Below, piece after piece: positions 34,405-42,817 of a stretch of 64,000 nucleotides of DNA (the first letter of the stretch is position 1; each line of letters starts with the position of its first letter). The notes under the pieces were generated by a model. It searched no databases. It was not told the origin of the DNA and saw nothing but the letters and a program-made list of their open reading frames with translations. The stretch is from assembly GCF_000422465.1 (NCBI RefSeq), contig NZ_KE383844.1, positions 619,070-683,069 on the forward strand. The letters are read 5' to 3'. This stretch comes from Paenibacillus harenae DSM 16969 (lineage in GTDB: Bacteria; Bacillota; Bacilli; Paenibacillales; Paenibacillaceae). A program made the position numbers and the translations under genes.

Positions 34405-36189
34405 ATGCGTAAAAAGAAGCACTGGATTACCTCAACTTTGCTCGCTTCCGCCCTGCTGCTCGGTTCTTTAAGCAGCGCCGCTGCCGCAGATGATACGGCG
34501 GCGCCGGCGGGCAAACATTTTACCCTGCTGCATACGAATGATATGCACGCCCGAGCGGTGGAGTCAACAAGCGGCGAGATGGGATTCGCGAAGGTAGCCG
34601 GCATTTTCGACAGCTACAAGAGCCAGAACCCGAACACGCTAGTGCTGGACGGCGGAGACGCGGTTCACGGCACGACCTTCGCAACACTGGTAAACGGCGA
34701 AAGTATCGTAGAGGTTATGAACAAAATGGGTTACGATGCGATCGCTCCCGGCAATCATGAATTTAATTATGGCTCTGCCCGCCTTCTCGAGCTGGCGGAC
34801 AAGCTCTCCATCCCGATGATCAGCGCAAACGTGCAAGGTGAAGGCGGAAGCCGTCTGTTCGATCCTTACATCATTAAAGAGGTTGACGGAGTGAAAATCG
34901 GTATATTCGGTTTAACGACGCCCGAGACCGCCTACAAGACCCATCCGAAAAACGTCGAAGGCATCGCCTTCACCGATCCGGCGAAGGAAGCGCAGCTTAT
35001 CGTGGACGAGCTGCAGGACAAAACCGACGTTATTATCGCGCTCGGACACATCGGCATAGACGAATCCAGCATCGATACGAGCTTGAAAATCGTGAAGGAG
35101 GTTGCAGGCATCGACATTTTCGTCGACGGCCACAGCCATACCGTGCTGGAGGATGGCCTGACCGCCGCTAACGATACGCTTATCGTTAGCGCGGGCGAAT
35201 ATACGAAGTATGTCGGCGTCGTCGACTTCTGGGTAGACGGCGGCAAGGTTGTGAAGAAGCAGGCCACGCTTATCGATCAAGAGGAAGCGAAGGATATCGT
35301 TCCTAATGCCGAGGTTGCGGCTGTTGTGAATTCGGTTCTCAAAAGCCAGGAGACGATCCTTTCCGAGGAAGTCGGCGAATCGTCCGTCCTGCTTGAAGGA
35401 GCGCGCGAGAAGGTACGGGCGGGCGAAACGAATCTCGGCAACCTGCTGACCGACGCGCTTCGCGATATAACAGGCGCGGATGTCGCGCTCACGAACGGCG
35501 GCGGCATACGGGCTTCGATCGATGAAGGCGTCATTACGAAAGGCGAGGTCATTACGGTGCTGCCGTTCGGCAACCAGATCGTGACGCTGGAGGTAACCGG
35601 AGCGGATATTAAAGCCGCGCTGGAGAACGGAGTGACCGACTTCCCGAATCCGAAGGGCGCATTCCCTCAAGTCTCCGGCATTACGTTCATGATCGATTCG
35701 GCCGCCGCTGCGGGAGACCGGGTGCACTCTATTATGATAAACGGCAAGGAGCTTGAAGCGGAGACTAAATATATGCTGGCGACAAACGATTTCGTAGCGG
35801 CAGGCGGCGACGAGTACACCATGTTCGCCCAATATCCGCAGGCCGGCATGTACGGCTCGCTCGACGAAGCGCTCATCGCGTATATTCAGAAGCTCGGCAA
35901 AGCCGAGGCAACGGTCGAAGGCCGGATCACGGAAGGCGCCAAACCGGCTCCTCCACAGCCGGATCCTAAACCGGAGCCGAAGCCCGAGCCGAAACCGGAA
36001 CCTAAACCGGAACCTAAACCAGAACCAATGCCGGAGCCTGCTCCAGCTGTCCATATCGTGAAGAAAGGCGATACGCTGTGGGCCATTGCCAAAAAACACG
36101 GCACGACCTGGCAAAAGCTTCGCGATATCAATAATCTGAAAAATCCGAATCTCATCTTCATCGGACAAAAGATTAAACTCTCCGCCTAA
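34405..36189 (+). CDS. Secreted 5'-nucleotidase with Pro/Glu linker and LysM domain
   Basis: About 594 residues. A signal peptide ([20 protein letters not shown], cleavage after SSAAAA) precedes a metallophosphoesterase domain (about 35-290: [35 protein letters not shown]) and the 5'-nucleotidase C-terminal domain (about 315-490: [40 protein letters not shown]). A linker of about five Lys-Pro-Glu-Pro repeats leads to one LysM ([18 protein letters not shown] to the end), which binds peptidoglycan. It likely releases nucleosides from extracellular nucleotides at the cell wall. Confidence 0.94.
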   Translation: MRKKKHWITSTLLASALLLGSLSSAAAADDTAAPAGKHFTLLHTNDMHARAVESTSGEMGFAKVAGIFDSYKSQNPNTLVLDGGDAVHGTTFATLVNGESIVEVMNKMGYDAIAPGNHEFNYGSARLLELADKLSIPMISANVQGEGGSRLFDPYIIKEVDGVKIGIFGLTTPETAYKTHPKNVEGIAFTDPAKEAQLIVDELQDKTDVIIALGHIGIDESSIDTSLKIVKEVAGIDIFVDGHSHTVLEDGLTAANDTLIVSAGEYTKYVGVVDFWVDGGKVVKKQATLIDQEEAKDIVPNAEVAAVVNSVLKSQETILSEEVGESSVLLEGAREKVRAGETNLGNLLTDALRDITGADVALTNGGGIRASIDEGVITKGEVITVLPFGNQIVTLEVTGADIKAALENGVTDFPNPKGAFPQVSGITFMIDSAAAAGDRVHSIMINGKELEAETKYMLATNDFVAAGGDEYTMFAQYPQAGMYGSLDEALIAYIQKLGKAEATVEGRITEGAKPAPPQPDPKPEPKPEPKPEPKPEPKPEPMPEPAPAVHIVKKGDTLWAIAKKHGTTWQKLRDINNLKNPNLIFIGQKIKLSA

Positions 36190-36200
36190 TCGGCTCTAGC

Positions 36201-36256
36201 AAGCAGAAACGCTTGTCGGCGTCCTTCCGGCGATGCAACCGTTTCGCGGTGAAATT
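36201..36256 (+). repeat. 57-base intergenic repeat, copy 3
   Basis: AAGCAGAAACGC, then TCGGCGTCCTT, ACCGTTTCGCGG: the same element as at 21964 and 23022, with a shorter centre. It lies just after the 5'-nucleotidase gene. Confidence 0.82.
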
Positions 36257-36296
36257 TAGCCTGGTTATGAGTATACTTTCTTATCTTTCAAAAGAA

Positions 36297-36336
36297 GAGC
36301 AGTCTCAAAGGGTCGTCGCACCCTTCGGGACTGCTC
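36297..36336. terminator. Bidirectional terminator
   Basis: GAGCAGTC...GGGT and ACCC...GACTGCTC form a long stem with a small internal loop, between convergent genes. Confidence 0.85.
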
Positions 36337-36361
36337 ATTTCTCCTCTCCCCGCGGCCGGCC

Positions 36362-37477
36362 TTACACTTGCACCGCATTCTCATTCATCCAGTACCTTTC
36401 GCTGCCCGGCAGATCGTCGAACCAGGAGGCGTCCTTCGGACAATCCAATACCATGAACCGGCCGTAATGCCCTTCCTTCGATTGGTGATATTTCAAATAA
36501 GCCTTCCCGTTCTCGATCGCCAATATTTCAATTTTGCCGGAGGAATGGCTCATCGATAAGCGCACCCGCTTCCCGAGACCCGACGTCTTGGCCTTCGCCT
36601 GCTCCACGATGCGGTACGCCCGCTCCAGCGGCACCACAAAATCGCGGTTGCCCGCAACCGGCCGGTTAATGAAGAAATAATAAGGCGTCACGCCCGCCCA
36701 TGACAGCCGGTCAAGCAGCTGAGCAAGCACATCCGGATCGTCATTAATGCCGCGAATGATCGGCGTCTGATTCACGATGATCGCTCCAGCCTGATGCAGG
36801 ACGTCGAAGCCGCGCTTCGCCTCCGCCGTAATCTCTCTCGGATGATTGATATGAGCCATCACATAAATGCGCTTCTCCGGCGTAGAATACTGGCGGATCA
36901 GCTCCAGCAGCTGCTCATCCTCGTAAATGCGCATCGGATTAAAGACGGGAATTTTCGACCCGAGACGAATGATTTTGACATGCTCGATTTCCCGCAGCTG
37001 CCCGATAATCGATCTCAGCTTCGGCGTGCCCAGGATCAGGCTGTCTCCGCCGGTCAACAGCACGTTATTGATCTCCGGATGCTCCGCGATGTAGGCGAGG
37101 CCCGGTTCCACATTAGACACCGCTTCCTTCACGTCGTTGCGGAACAACCGCTTGCGGAAGCAGTAACGGCAATACGCGCCGCATACCTCCGAGACGATAA
37201 GCAGCGCCGTCGTCCCGTATTTGTGCTGGCAGCCCGGCACCACATAGTTTGTCTCCTCGTCGGACGCGTCCCAGCGGCCGTACTCCATCAGCTCGCCCTC
37301 ATTCGGAATGACAAGCCTGCGAATCGGATCCTCCGGGTCATCCCAGTCGATAAGGGATAAGTAATAATCGTTCACGCGAAAAGCGAATTTTTCCGTTATC
37401 GGTCGCAGACGCTCCCTTTCGATCTCCGGTATAGCGGTAATTTTATCGATACTCATCATGTACTTTGGCTGCGGCAT
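36362..37477 (-). CDS. KamA-family radical SAM protein (lysine 2,3-aminomutase-like)
   Basis: 371 residues. The [4Fe-4S]/SAM motif is C99-x3-C103-x2-C106 (VCGAYCRYCFRKR). GGDSLILGT and NQTPIIRGINDD match KamA proteins, which use SAM and PLP to move an amino group from the alpha to the beta carbon. The C-terminal half differs from true lysine 2,3-aminomutase: where that enzyme has FVVDAPGGGGK, this one has LSMSHSSGKIEIL, so one of the two lysine-binding Asp residues appears missing and the substrate is uncertain. ATG 37477 follows AGGAGGAG by five bases. It is controlled by the riboswitch upstream. Confidence 0.85.
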   Translation of the reverse strand: MPQPKYMMSIDKITAIPEIERERLRPITEKFAFRVNDYYLSLIDWDDPEDPIRRLVIPNEGELMEYGRWDASDEETNYVVPGCQHKYGTTALLIVSEVCGAYCRYCFRKRLFRNDVKEAVSNVEPGLAYIAEHPEINNVLLTGGDSLILGTPKLRSIIGQLREIEHVKIIRLGSKIPVFNPMRIYEDEQLLELIRQYSTPEKRIYVMAHINHPREITAEAKRGFDVLHQAGAIIVNQTPIIRGINDDPDVLAQLLDRLSWAGVTPYYFFINRPVAGNRDFVVPLERAYRIVEQAKAKTSGLGKRVRLSMSHSSGKIEILAIENGKAYLKYHQSKEGHYGRFMVLDCPKDASWFDDLPGSERYWMNENAVQV

Positions 37478-37536
37478 CCAAACTCCTCCTCTATAGAATT
37501 TCGTGTGCACGCTTCGCCAGTGGGGGGCCAAAAACG

Positions 37537-37630
37537 CAAAAAAGACCCTACCGGACACAACTGTCCGCCGGAGAACCGCAAGCAAAGCGCAGTCCGAGAC
37601 TGTGCCTCATGCGATTCCCGCATAGGGTCA
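37537..37630 (-). terminator. Expression platform terminator of the c-di-AMP riboswitch
   Basis: GACCCTA (37630-37623) and TAGGGTC (37549-37543) close a branched hairpin with inner stems GCGGGAATCGC and CCGGCGGACA/TGTCCGG, followed by TTTTTTGCGTTTTT. It lies between aptamer and the kamA-like start codon, as expected of an OFF switch. Confidence 0.78.
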
Positions 37631-37654
37631 ATGATAAGTGAAATTTATAAAGTC

Positions 37655-37792
37655 TGATGACCCATCCACTGCCGACGAGGTTAGCTGACGGACTCGGGTA
37701 AGATGGTACCCTAAGATCGGCATCGCTGCGCAATCCATTCGCCCCACAAAAATGGTTCCCCCGCTTTCCGATACCAACAATCGGAAATTAAG
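37655..37792 (-). ncRNA. ydaO/yuaA-type c-di-AMP riboswitch aptamer
   Basis: Read on the minus strand, the aptamer has the conserved blocks in order: GCGGGGGAACCA, then UUUUUGUGGGGCGAAU, AGGGUACC...UUACCC, and finally GAGUCCGUCAGCUAACCUCG followed by UCGGC. These are the near-invariant parts of ydaO riboswitches, which bind cyclic di-AMP and usually stop expression when it is abundant. The only gene downstream is the KamA-like radical SAM gene. A promoter lies just upstream and a terminator just downstream. Confidence 0.93.
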
Positions 37793-37801
37793 CGTAACTT
37801 A

Positions 37802-37831
37802 AGTTTACATAAATACAAGCCCGGCCGTCAA
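37802..37831 (-). promoter_or_regulatory. Promoter of the riboswitch-kamA transcript
   Basis: Minus strand TTGACG (37831-37826), 18-base spacer, TAAACT (37807-37802). The predicted start falls a few bases before the aptamer. Confidence 0.6.
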
Positions 37832-37851
37832 CCGCGGCGCGGGAATGCCGA

Positions 37852-38313
37852 CTATCTTTGGATAAGCTTGAAATCATCGTAATGGAAGCCCGGCGCAACG
37901 ACGCACGATACGAGCACCGGCTCATCGCCAAGCGGTCGCGCCATTTGCCACTCGTTCGCAGGGACCAGAGCCTGCGGCTGCTGGCCGGCCTCAACGTCCG
38001 GTCCGACAATGATTTCTTTCCTTGTCTTCGGCGCCGCCTCCGTTCCGCCAAGCGTGAGCAGCAGGGGACTGCCGGAATGCCACAGCCACAGCTCGTCCGA
38101 ATAAACGGTGTGCCAATCCGAGAACTCCTCCGGATGAAGCAGAAAATAAATAGATGATGCCGCGAATCTCGGCCCTGAATAAGGCGCCCCGAGCACCTCC
38201 TTCGGAATTTCAAAGCTTGCCTTCCATATCTCTTTGTACCAGCCTCCTTCAATATGCGGCTTCAACTCAAGCGCCTGCACGAGCGGAGACAGCTGTTTCT
38301 GTAGAACTCCCAT
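37852..38313 (-). CDS. Cupin_5 (DUF985) family protein
   Basis: About 153 residues with the DUF985 pattern: ALELKPHIEGGWYKEIW, SSIYFLLHPEEFSDWHTVYSDELWLWHSGSP and VSCVVAPGFHYDDF. These are beta-barrel proteins of the cupin superfamily; the His and Glu in the WH..SDELW region are the usual metal or ligand positions. Function is not established. Start 38313 or 38322 (both ATG, three codons apart). It lies upstream of the riboswitch-kamA unit on the same strand. Confidence 0.88.
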   Translation of the reverse strand: MGVLQKQLSPLVQALELKPHIEGGWYKEIWKASFEIPKEVLGAPYSGPRFAASSIYFLLHPEEFSDWHTVYSDELWLWHSGSPLLLTLGGTEAAPKTRKEIIVGPDVEAGQQPQALVPANEWQMARPLGDEPVLVSCVVAPGFHYDDFKLIQR

Positions 38314-38392
38314 CCTGTTCATCCTTCTTTCTCTATTTTTTAAAAAATGGATTACTTATTTTATAACGCCCTGCGCGTTACGTCAATTCAGT

Positions 38393-38652
38393 AAACGGGT
38401 GGGAATATCGGACTGACGATCGTCTCGAGAGGCGAGTTTTCCATCATTGTCACCAACTTGAGGGCGACCGCCTCTCTCGAGATTATTTTGCAGCCGTTTG
38501 CCGCCTTATATGTGCTCATTCTCGCGATACTCGGGCTGCTGCTGACGAAAGAGTCGAAGCTCATCTTCAAAGGGCTGAGCAATGTGTTTCGATGGGAGAA
38601 ACCGAAGCTTCCGAAAGAAGCCAGGTCGGTTAACGAATCTTCGGGCGGATGA
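38393..38652 (+). pseudogene. 3' remnant of a KhtU-type K+/H+ antiporter gene
   Basis: The only open frame begins directly after a stop at 38392 and reads GGNIGLTIVSRGEFSIIVTN, then ILQPFAALYVLILAILGLLLTKESK, the last membrane helix and tail of the CPA2 antiporter KhtU (YhaU). The first about 300 residues are missing and there is no start codon or ribosome site. It marks the left edge of the accessory island. A further 42-codon frame from ATG 38649 overlaps its stop, but I do not recognise it. Confidence 0.75.
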
Positions 38653-38880
38653 GATGGGGAATGCTGCTGAGCCAAACGGCTGTGTATGCGCCGATGACAC
38701 TGGCGAATTCGGGTGCGGGCTCTGCGCCGGTAGCACAGGCAAGGGACGCTGGTGGACATGGCGTTAGTGACTGCTAATTAGACCGGAGCGACGGATTTGT
38801 GCAATAATGCCGGCAGTTGCTGTGAAAAATGGTTTCATAGAAATTATCAAGACCTAAACTTAAGAAAATCAATTAAAATA

Positions 38881-38946
38881 AAGGGTTCTACATATTATGC
38901 ATGACAAATATGTGGAACCCTTATGTTTAACTATCGTGCCCGTAAC
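38881..38946 (-). repeat. Motif-plus-hairpin element, copy 1a
   Basis: In minus orientation GTTACGGGCACGATAGTT is followed by a 16-bp hairpin whose arms are AAGGGTTCCACATATTT and AATATGTAGAACCCTT. It is directly behind copy 1b. See the finding on recurrent elements. Confidence 0.8.
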
Positions 38947-38947
38947 A

Positions 38948-39017
38948 AAGCTGCCGATCTATGCCGGCAGCTTCGTCCTGGTAATTCTTTATGCTATAGT
39001 ACCCGATAGTTGAATGA
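38948..39017 (-). repeat. Motif-plus-hairpin element, copy 1b, after the uvrA remnant
   Basis: In minus orientation TCAACTATCGGGTACTATAGC is followed by the perfect 9-bp hairpin AAGCTGCCG/CGGCAGCTT. It starts 73 bases after the stop of the uvrA-like remnant. Confidence 0.8.
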
Positions 39018-39089
39018 TTTAATTATAATATTCCAACTTTTTGTCCTATAGCCTGACAGCAGGGTAGCTTCTCTTTAAATAAGGGCCGA

Positions 39090-39533
39090 CTATTGACCCA
39101 AGACATAGAGCGTATTTTTCTTCTGAGCCTTGCCAAGTTCCTTTGCCAGCTTGATTCGTTGCGCTTCCCCGCCGCTTAAAGTTGGAGCTGGTTGTCCAAG
39201 CGAGATATATCCTAACCCCACCTTGATTAGGGTTTCCAGCATGTTCGAAATGGTCCTATACTCTCCGAATACTTCTAGCGCATCCTCCACACTCAACGTT
39301 AACACATCGTAGATGCTCTTCCCTTTGTAAGTAACTTGCAATATTTCATCTTTATATCTAGTTCCTTTGCAAGCTAAACATGGCCGATTGATTAAACCGA
39401 GCGGCCCCATATCCACCGTTTCCACCCCGTCCCCCTTGCAGGCCGGGCAGCATCCGAACTCCGTATTAAAAGAGAAGTGACTGGCAGTAAAGTTTTTATC
39501 AACCGATGCTTGTTGCTCGGCGAATATATGTTT
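39090..39533 (-). pseudogene. uvrA-like gene, C-terminal remnant
   Basis: Minus-strand frame with NFTASHFSFNTEFG, a CPAC...CLAC zinc pair, GYISLGQPAPTLSGGEAQRIKLAKEL (ABC signature) and a premature stop after LYVLGQ where UvrA has LYILDEPTTGLH. It belongs to the short UvrA paralogues linked to drug resistance. It is the continuation of the 5' part at 44258-45188; the 4.7 kb between them is foreign. Both the C-terminal Walker B region and the N-terminus are lost, so the gene is dead. Confidence 0.85.
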
Positions 39534-39543
39534 CTTCTATCAT

Positions 39544-39706
39544 TTAAGGATGGCGGCGCAGTTCCCGGAGATCCTCTGCTGAAACCCGCTGCCTGTACTT
39601 CTTCAAGACTTTGTGGGGAATGTCCAGGAACAAATCGTTCGGAAGCTCAAAATTGCGAATCATTCGGGGCTTTTCGACATATCTTCGGTTCAATAGCCCA
39701 TTTCCT
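39544..39706 (-). pseudogene. Fragment of a Tn3-family transposase
   Basis: A minus frame reads LLNRRYVEKPRMIRNFELPN, then DIPHKVLKKYRQRVSAEDLR and ELRRHP before a stop at the junction with the uvrA remnant. The KVLKKYRQRV...ELRRHP stretch is a conserved part of the N-terminal region of Tn3-family TnpA. About 54 codons remain. No terminal inverted repeat or resolvase was seen. Confidence 0.6.
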
Positions 39707-39787
39707 GTAAGTTTTAGAAATGATAATGTGGGTTAGAACGGGAAATATGGTAGTATTTCCATGTTCATCATCAAAACTGAGGTAGTG

Positions 39788-39948
39788 GTGAACAGAGTAA
39801 ATTGCTCTGTTACGTAATTGTCAAAAAATTAGGCTAGAGATGAAATGCCTAGTGATCGCTGGGTTCGTAACTGATCCCCAGTGCTATTTCGAAAAGCTGG
39901 TGAGAATTCCTTCCACCAGTAGCTTCCGATTTCTTTTACTGTTATCGG
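39788..39948 (+). ncRNA. Candidate structured leader RNA of five hairpins
   Basis: Five successive stems: ACAGAG/CTCTGT near 39790-39812, TAGGC/GCCTA near 39830-39851, CTGGG/CCCAG near 39859-39881, CTGGTG/CACCAG near 39897-39919, and CCGAT/ATCGG near 39926-39948. They precede the start of the C39-like gene by about 90 bases. It matches no riboswitch consensus I know. The unusual number of adjacent stems in a 160-base AT-rich leader is the only evidence. Confidence 0.45.
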
Positions 39949-40036
39949 AGAGAACAATCAATCCCCAGAAAGACAGTATACGGGCTTGTCTATAAAATTA
40001 GCCTGTACATATTTGAATTATGAAAGGATGTTTATT

Positions 40037-40795
40037 ATGAAAAAGACAAAAAGGTTTTTAGGTTTTCTCTTGGCTTTGGGTATGCTTTCTTCTTTTGGTA
40101 CTGTTGCCAGTGCAGAGGCAAATAATGCTGAAACAGAAGGAACTGCCCCCGCTGGCGAGATCGTTTTAACCCCTGCAGAAAACGATAACTATTTTAGAAG
40201 TCTAACCAAAAATGAACGGGCGAAAATAAACGAAAAAATTCGGATTGCTGAGGAAGTTGCAGAGGAACGTGCGGCTAAAGCCTCCATAACAAGAGCAACA
40301 CCAACTAAGATTTCAATACCGGGTACGTTCACTATGTATCAGCAAACTGAAAGTCAATACTGCGTTCCAGCAACTGCAAAGAGTATGGTGCAATATCTTA
40401 CTGGGTCATCTGATAGCCAAGCTACGATAGCAAGTGCTTTGGGAACCGGTGCCAACGGCACAGATCCTACAACGCTTGCGCCATACTTAAATAGCAAGCA
40501 AAGTACAGTTAATTATGTTTATTCTGCAAATCCAAGTCAAACAGCTATGGGCACTTATTTATATCACGATGTTGTAACCATGCAATCGCCGGGGTCGATG
40601 GGGATTTCAAATCCGACTGGAGCAAATTGGCATTATTCAACAAATGGTCACAGCCTGGTGGTTAACGCAATATATGACGACAAGTCTAAAATCCAATTCG
40701 CCGATCCACTTGGCGGAACGCAATCTGGATGGGCATATTATTATGAAAAAACAGCAACTGTTGCTAATAGTGTTTGTACACGGGTAGTTTGGTAA
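40037..40795 (+). CDS. Secreted C39-like (papain-fold) peptidase family protein
   Basis: 252 residues: signal peptide (KRFLGFLLALGMLSSFGTVASA), a charged helical propeptide-like stretch (about 30-90) and a Peptidase_C39_2 type domain. ESQYCVPATAKSMVQYLTG holds the candidate catalytic Cys, NGHSLVVNAIYDD the His and QFADPLGG the Asp. Such proteins are usually secreted hydrolases or bacteriocin-type maturation relatives; the target is unknown. The gene is far richer in AT than the host, uses a weak ribosome site (AAAGGATG), and lies inside the insertion in the uvrA-like gene, so it is acquired DNA. Confidence 0.75.
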   Translation: MKKTKRFLGFLLALGMLSSFGTVASAEANNAETEGTAPAGEIVLTPAENDNYFRSLTKNERAKINEKIRIAEEVAEERAAKASITRATPTKISIPGTFTMYQQTESQYCVPATAKSMVQYLTGSSDSQATIASALGTGANGTDPTTLAPYLNSKQSTVNYVYSANPSQTAMGTYLYHDVVTMQSPGSMGISNPTGANWHYSTNGHSLVVNAIYDDKSKIQFADPLGGTQSGWAYYYEKTATVANSVCTRVVW

Positions 40796-40806
40796 GATTT
40801 ATTAAT

Positions 40807-40837
40807 AAAGAGGTGTTTGTTAAGCAAACACCTCTTT
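40807..40837 (+). terminator. Terminator after the C39-like gene
   Basis: AAAGAGGTGTTTG and CAAACACCTCTTT form a 13-bp stem with a 5-base loop, followed by ATTTC. Confidence 0.9.
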
Positions 40838-40876
40838 ATTTCAAGTTGATGGCTTTTGCGAAAAGGAAGGGTTAGT

Positions 40877-42085
40877 TTGAAAAAAATAATAGGTTTGCTT
40901 GGCTTGGCTTTTATAATGATTCTATGTAGTTGTGATGACAATTCCGAAAACGATTTTGAACAAACAATTACCGCAAGCACTTCGATTCCAAATGAAACAA
41001 TTTCGATTTATGACATTAACAATGCAAAAATCGGAGAAATTGAACGTTATGGAATCTTAGTGCTAACCGATGACAGCATTATTTACAATAAGATTCCGAC
41101 TGGGTCTGTTGACTCGATAACCGAAATGGATTATTATCGTTACATTTTTGAAACAAACGAAAATATAAAATTGGGTACAGTTAAAAATTGGTCATACGAA
41201 GCTAAGTATGACACAACAGTCATTGGTAACTCTTTATACATGATGGTCACAACTGGTGAAATATCGGATATTGAAAACAGAACGCTTCATCTTTATAAAG
41301 TGGACTTAATCAGTAACACTATGTCAGTTATTTTTTCTGAAGAAGGGGGATTTCCCTACAACACCATGACAGCTGTGGGAAATAAACTGTTAATGGTTAG
41401 AATAATCCCTACCGGCGGTTCTGAGTTAGAAGAATATAACACAGAAACGAACGAGAGAAAGATTCTAAAGAAATTTGATTTTGATGACAAAGCAAATACA
41501 GGAGAAGCTATCCGACAGATAACATCAGACGAAAATACAATTTCATTATTACGGTTGAAAATAGAATCAGATGGGAAATTATGGTTGTACCTGGATGTAT
41601 ACGACCATGATATGAGTTTCCTGCGTTCTGTTGATGTGTCAACGATTTCATCTAATTCTACCGACTCGCCCGAGAGCGAATTACGTCAAGGAGTATCAAA
41701 TTTTGTCATTGCAAACGATTATATCTACTATGCGAATTTTAGCATTACAAGATTTTTAGGAAAAATTGAAAATGACTCCCTACGCTCTATTATGGATGTT
41801 AATCCAGAATTCGAAATGTCCTCAGAATCTGTAAAAAGCAAATCTTCGGGTTTATTTTATCAATCGTTCGGCAAAGACAATGATTTATATCTACTAAATT
41901 ACACAGACGGCACGCTAAGAAAAACGACGTTTAATGGTGATGACGAAAGGTATTATTTCATCAACATTTCGAGAAATACAAATGACAATCTCTTAATTAC
42001 AATGAAATATAAAGACCCCAAAACAGGAGAGGAACTTGTGCCAAAATTATACTATGTTAATTTGTCAGATTTGGAATTTTCATAG
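40877..42085 (+). CDS. Lipoprotein with beta-propeller-like C-terminus
   Basis: About 402 residues. LKKIIGLLGLAFIMILCSC is a lipoprotein signal peptide with Cys after S (lipobox LCSC). The rest is a repetitive beta-rich domain without membrane segments, with segments such as NRTLHLYKVDLISNTMSVIF and NDLYLLNYTDGTLRKTT recalling propeller blades. The TTG start 40877 is five bases after GGAAGGG. It is strongly AT-rich like the C39 gene upstream, so the two were probably acquired together. No function is assigned. Confidence 0.7.
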   Translation: MKKIIGLLGLAFIMILCSCDDNSENDFEQTITASTSIPNETISIYDINNAKIGEIERYGILVLTDDSIIYNKIPTGSVDSITEMDYYRYIFETNENIKLGTVKNWSYEAKYDTTVIGNSLYMMVTTGEISDIENRTLHLYKVDLISNTMSVIFSEEGGFPYNTMTAVGNKLLMVRIIPTGGSELEEYNTETNERKILKKFDFDDKANTGEAIRQITSDENTISLLRLKIESDGKLWLYLDVYDHDMSFLRSVDVSTISSNSTDSPESELRQGVSNFVIANDYIYYANFSITRFLGKIENDSLRSIMDVNPEFEMSSESVKSKSSGLFYQSFGKDNDLYLLNYTDGTLRKTTFNGDDERYYFINISRNTNDNLLITMKYKDPKTGEELVPKLYYVNLSDLEFS

Positions 42086-42256
42086 GTTCACTCCCTTATA
42101 ATCATGTTCACCGTATTACCCTATTACAAATGAAGATGGAGTACGAGATGATAATGTATTTTTGTTGGAACATGAGAATGATAGTCGCGTATGGAAAGCC
42201 AGAAGTTTAGAGGATACCATACTGTGATATTATAACGATGAAATATACGCAGAACT

Positions 42257-42319
42257 GCGGGTAGGCCACAAAAACCTACCCGCCCCGTTGAGTTATCGGG
42301 GAACGATAGTTCAATGAAG
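42257..42319 (-). repeat. Motif-plus-hairpin element, copy 2, after the XRE gene
   Basis: In minus orientation TTGAACTATCGTTCCCCGAT is followed by the perfect 9-bp hairpin GCGGGTAGG/CCTACCCGC. It starts 77 bases after the XRE stop. The motif itself is a short inverted repeat TATCG/CGATA. Confidence 0.8.
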
Positions 42320-42396
42320 ATACGAAGGCAGACGGTCAGAACGATCGGCCTTTTACCAACTAACCGGGCAATACCGGGACAGTATGACTTTTGGTT

Positions 42397-42624
42397 TCAC
42401 CAAAACTCATATTCATCAACGTCGTATCCATTTCGCAGTAAAGCTCCAATAATAGTCCTCTTAATCAGTCCGGTTGGTTTATAGTGTATGTTTCCGCAGA
42501 CACTAGTAATTGTTGGCCGGCTAACACCGCTCCATTTATGCAACTGTTGTTGCGATATCCCCTTACGGTCCAACCAAGCTCCTAATTTCGTTCTATCCCG
42601 TCCTAGATTCTCACTCCATGCCAT
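42397..42624 (-). CDS. XRE-family helix-turn-helix regulator
   Basis: 75 residues. The helix-turn-helix is GAWLDRKGISQQQLHKWSGV followed by SRPTITSVCGN, a Cro/C1-type DNA-binding unit. There is no other domain. GGGAGGG lies six bases before ATG. It is divergent from the parM-like operon and could control it. It carries element copy 2 behind it. Confidence 0.75.
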   Translation of the reverse strand: MAWSENLGRDRTKLGAWLDRKGISQQQLHKWSGVSRPTITSVCGNIHYKPTGLIKRTIIGALLRNGYDVDEYEFW

Positions 42625-42817
42625 GATAATCCCTCCCGTTATAACTCGTTTGGGATTATTTTGGACAAGGACAGCTAAAATTATACCTGCTCTATGAATA
42701 TTTTTAGCACTTTGTGCAAGCTATGCCCATAGGATAGTTCCATAACCAGATATGGAACGACAGACTTCGGCGCCAGTCTAGTTCTATAACCGGTTATAGA
42801 AGGGGTGATTCGACAAC

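Noticed and set aside
39477-39710. Plus-strand 77-codon frame at the edge of the insertion
   Set aside because: It is antisense to the uvrA and transposase remnants, which both have family homology.
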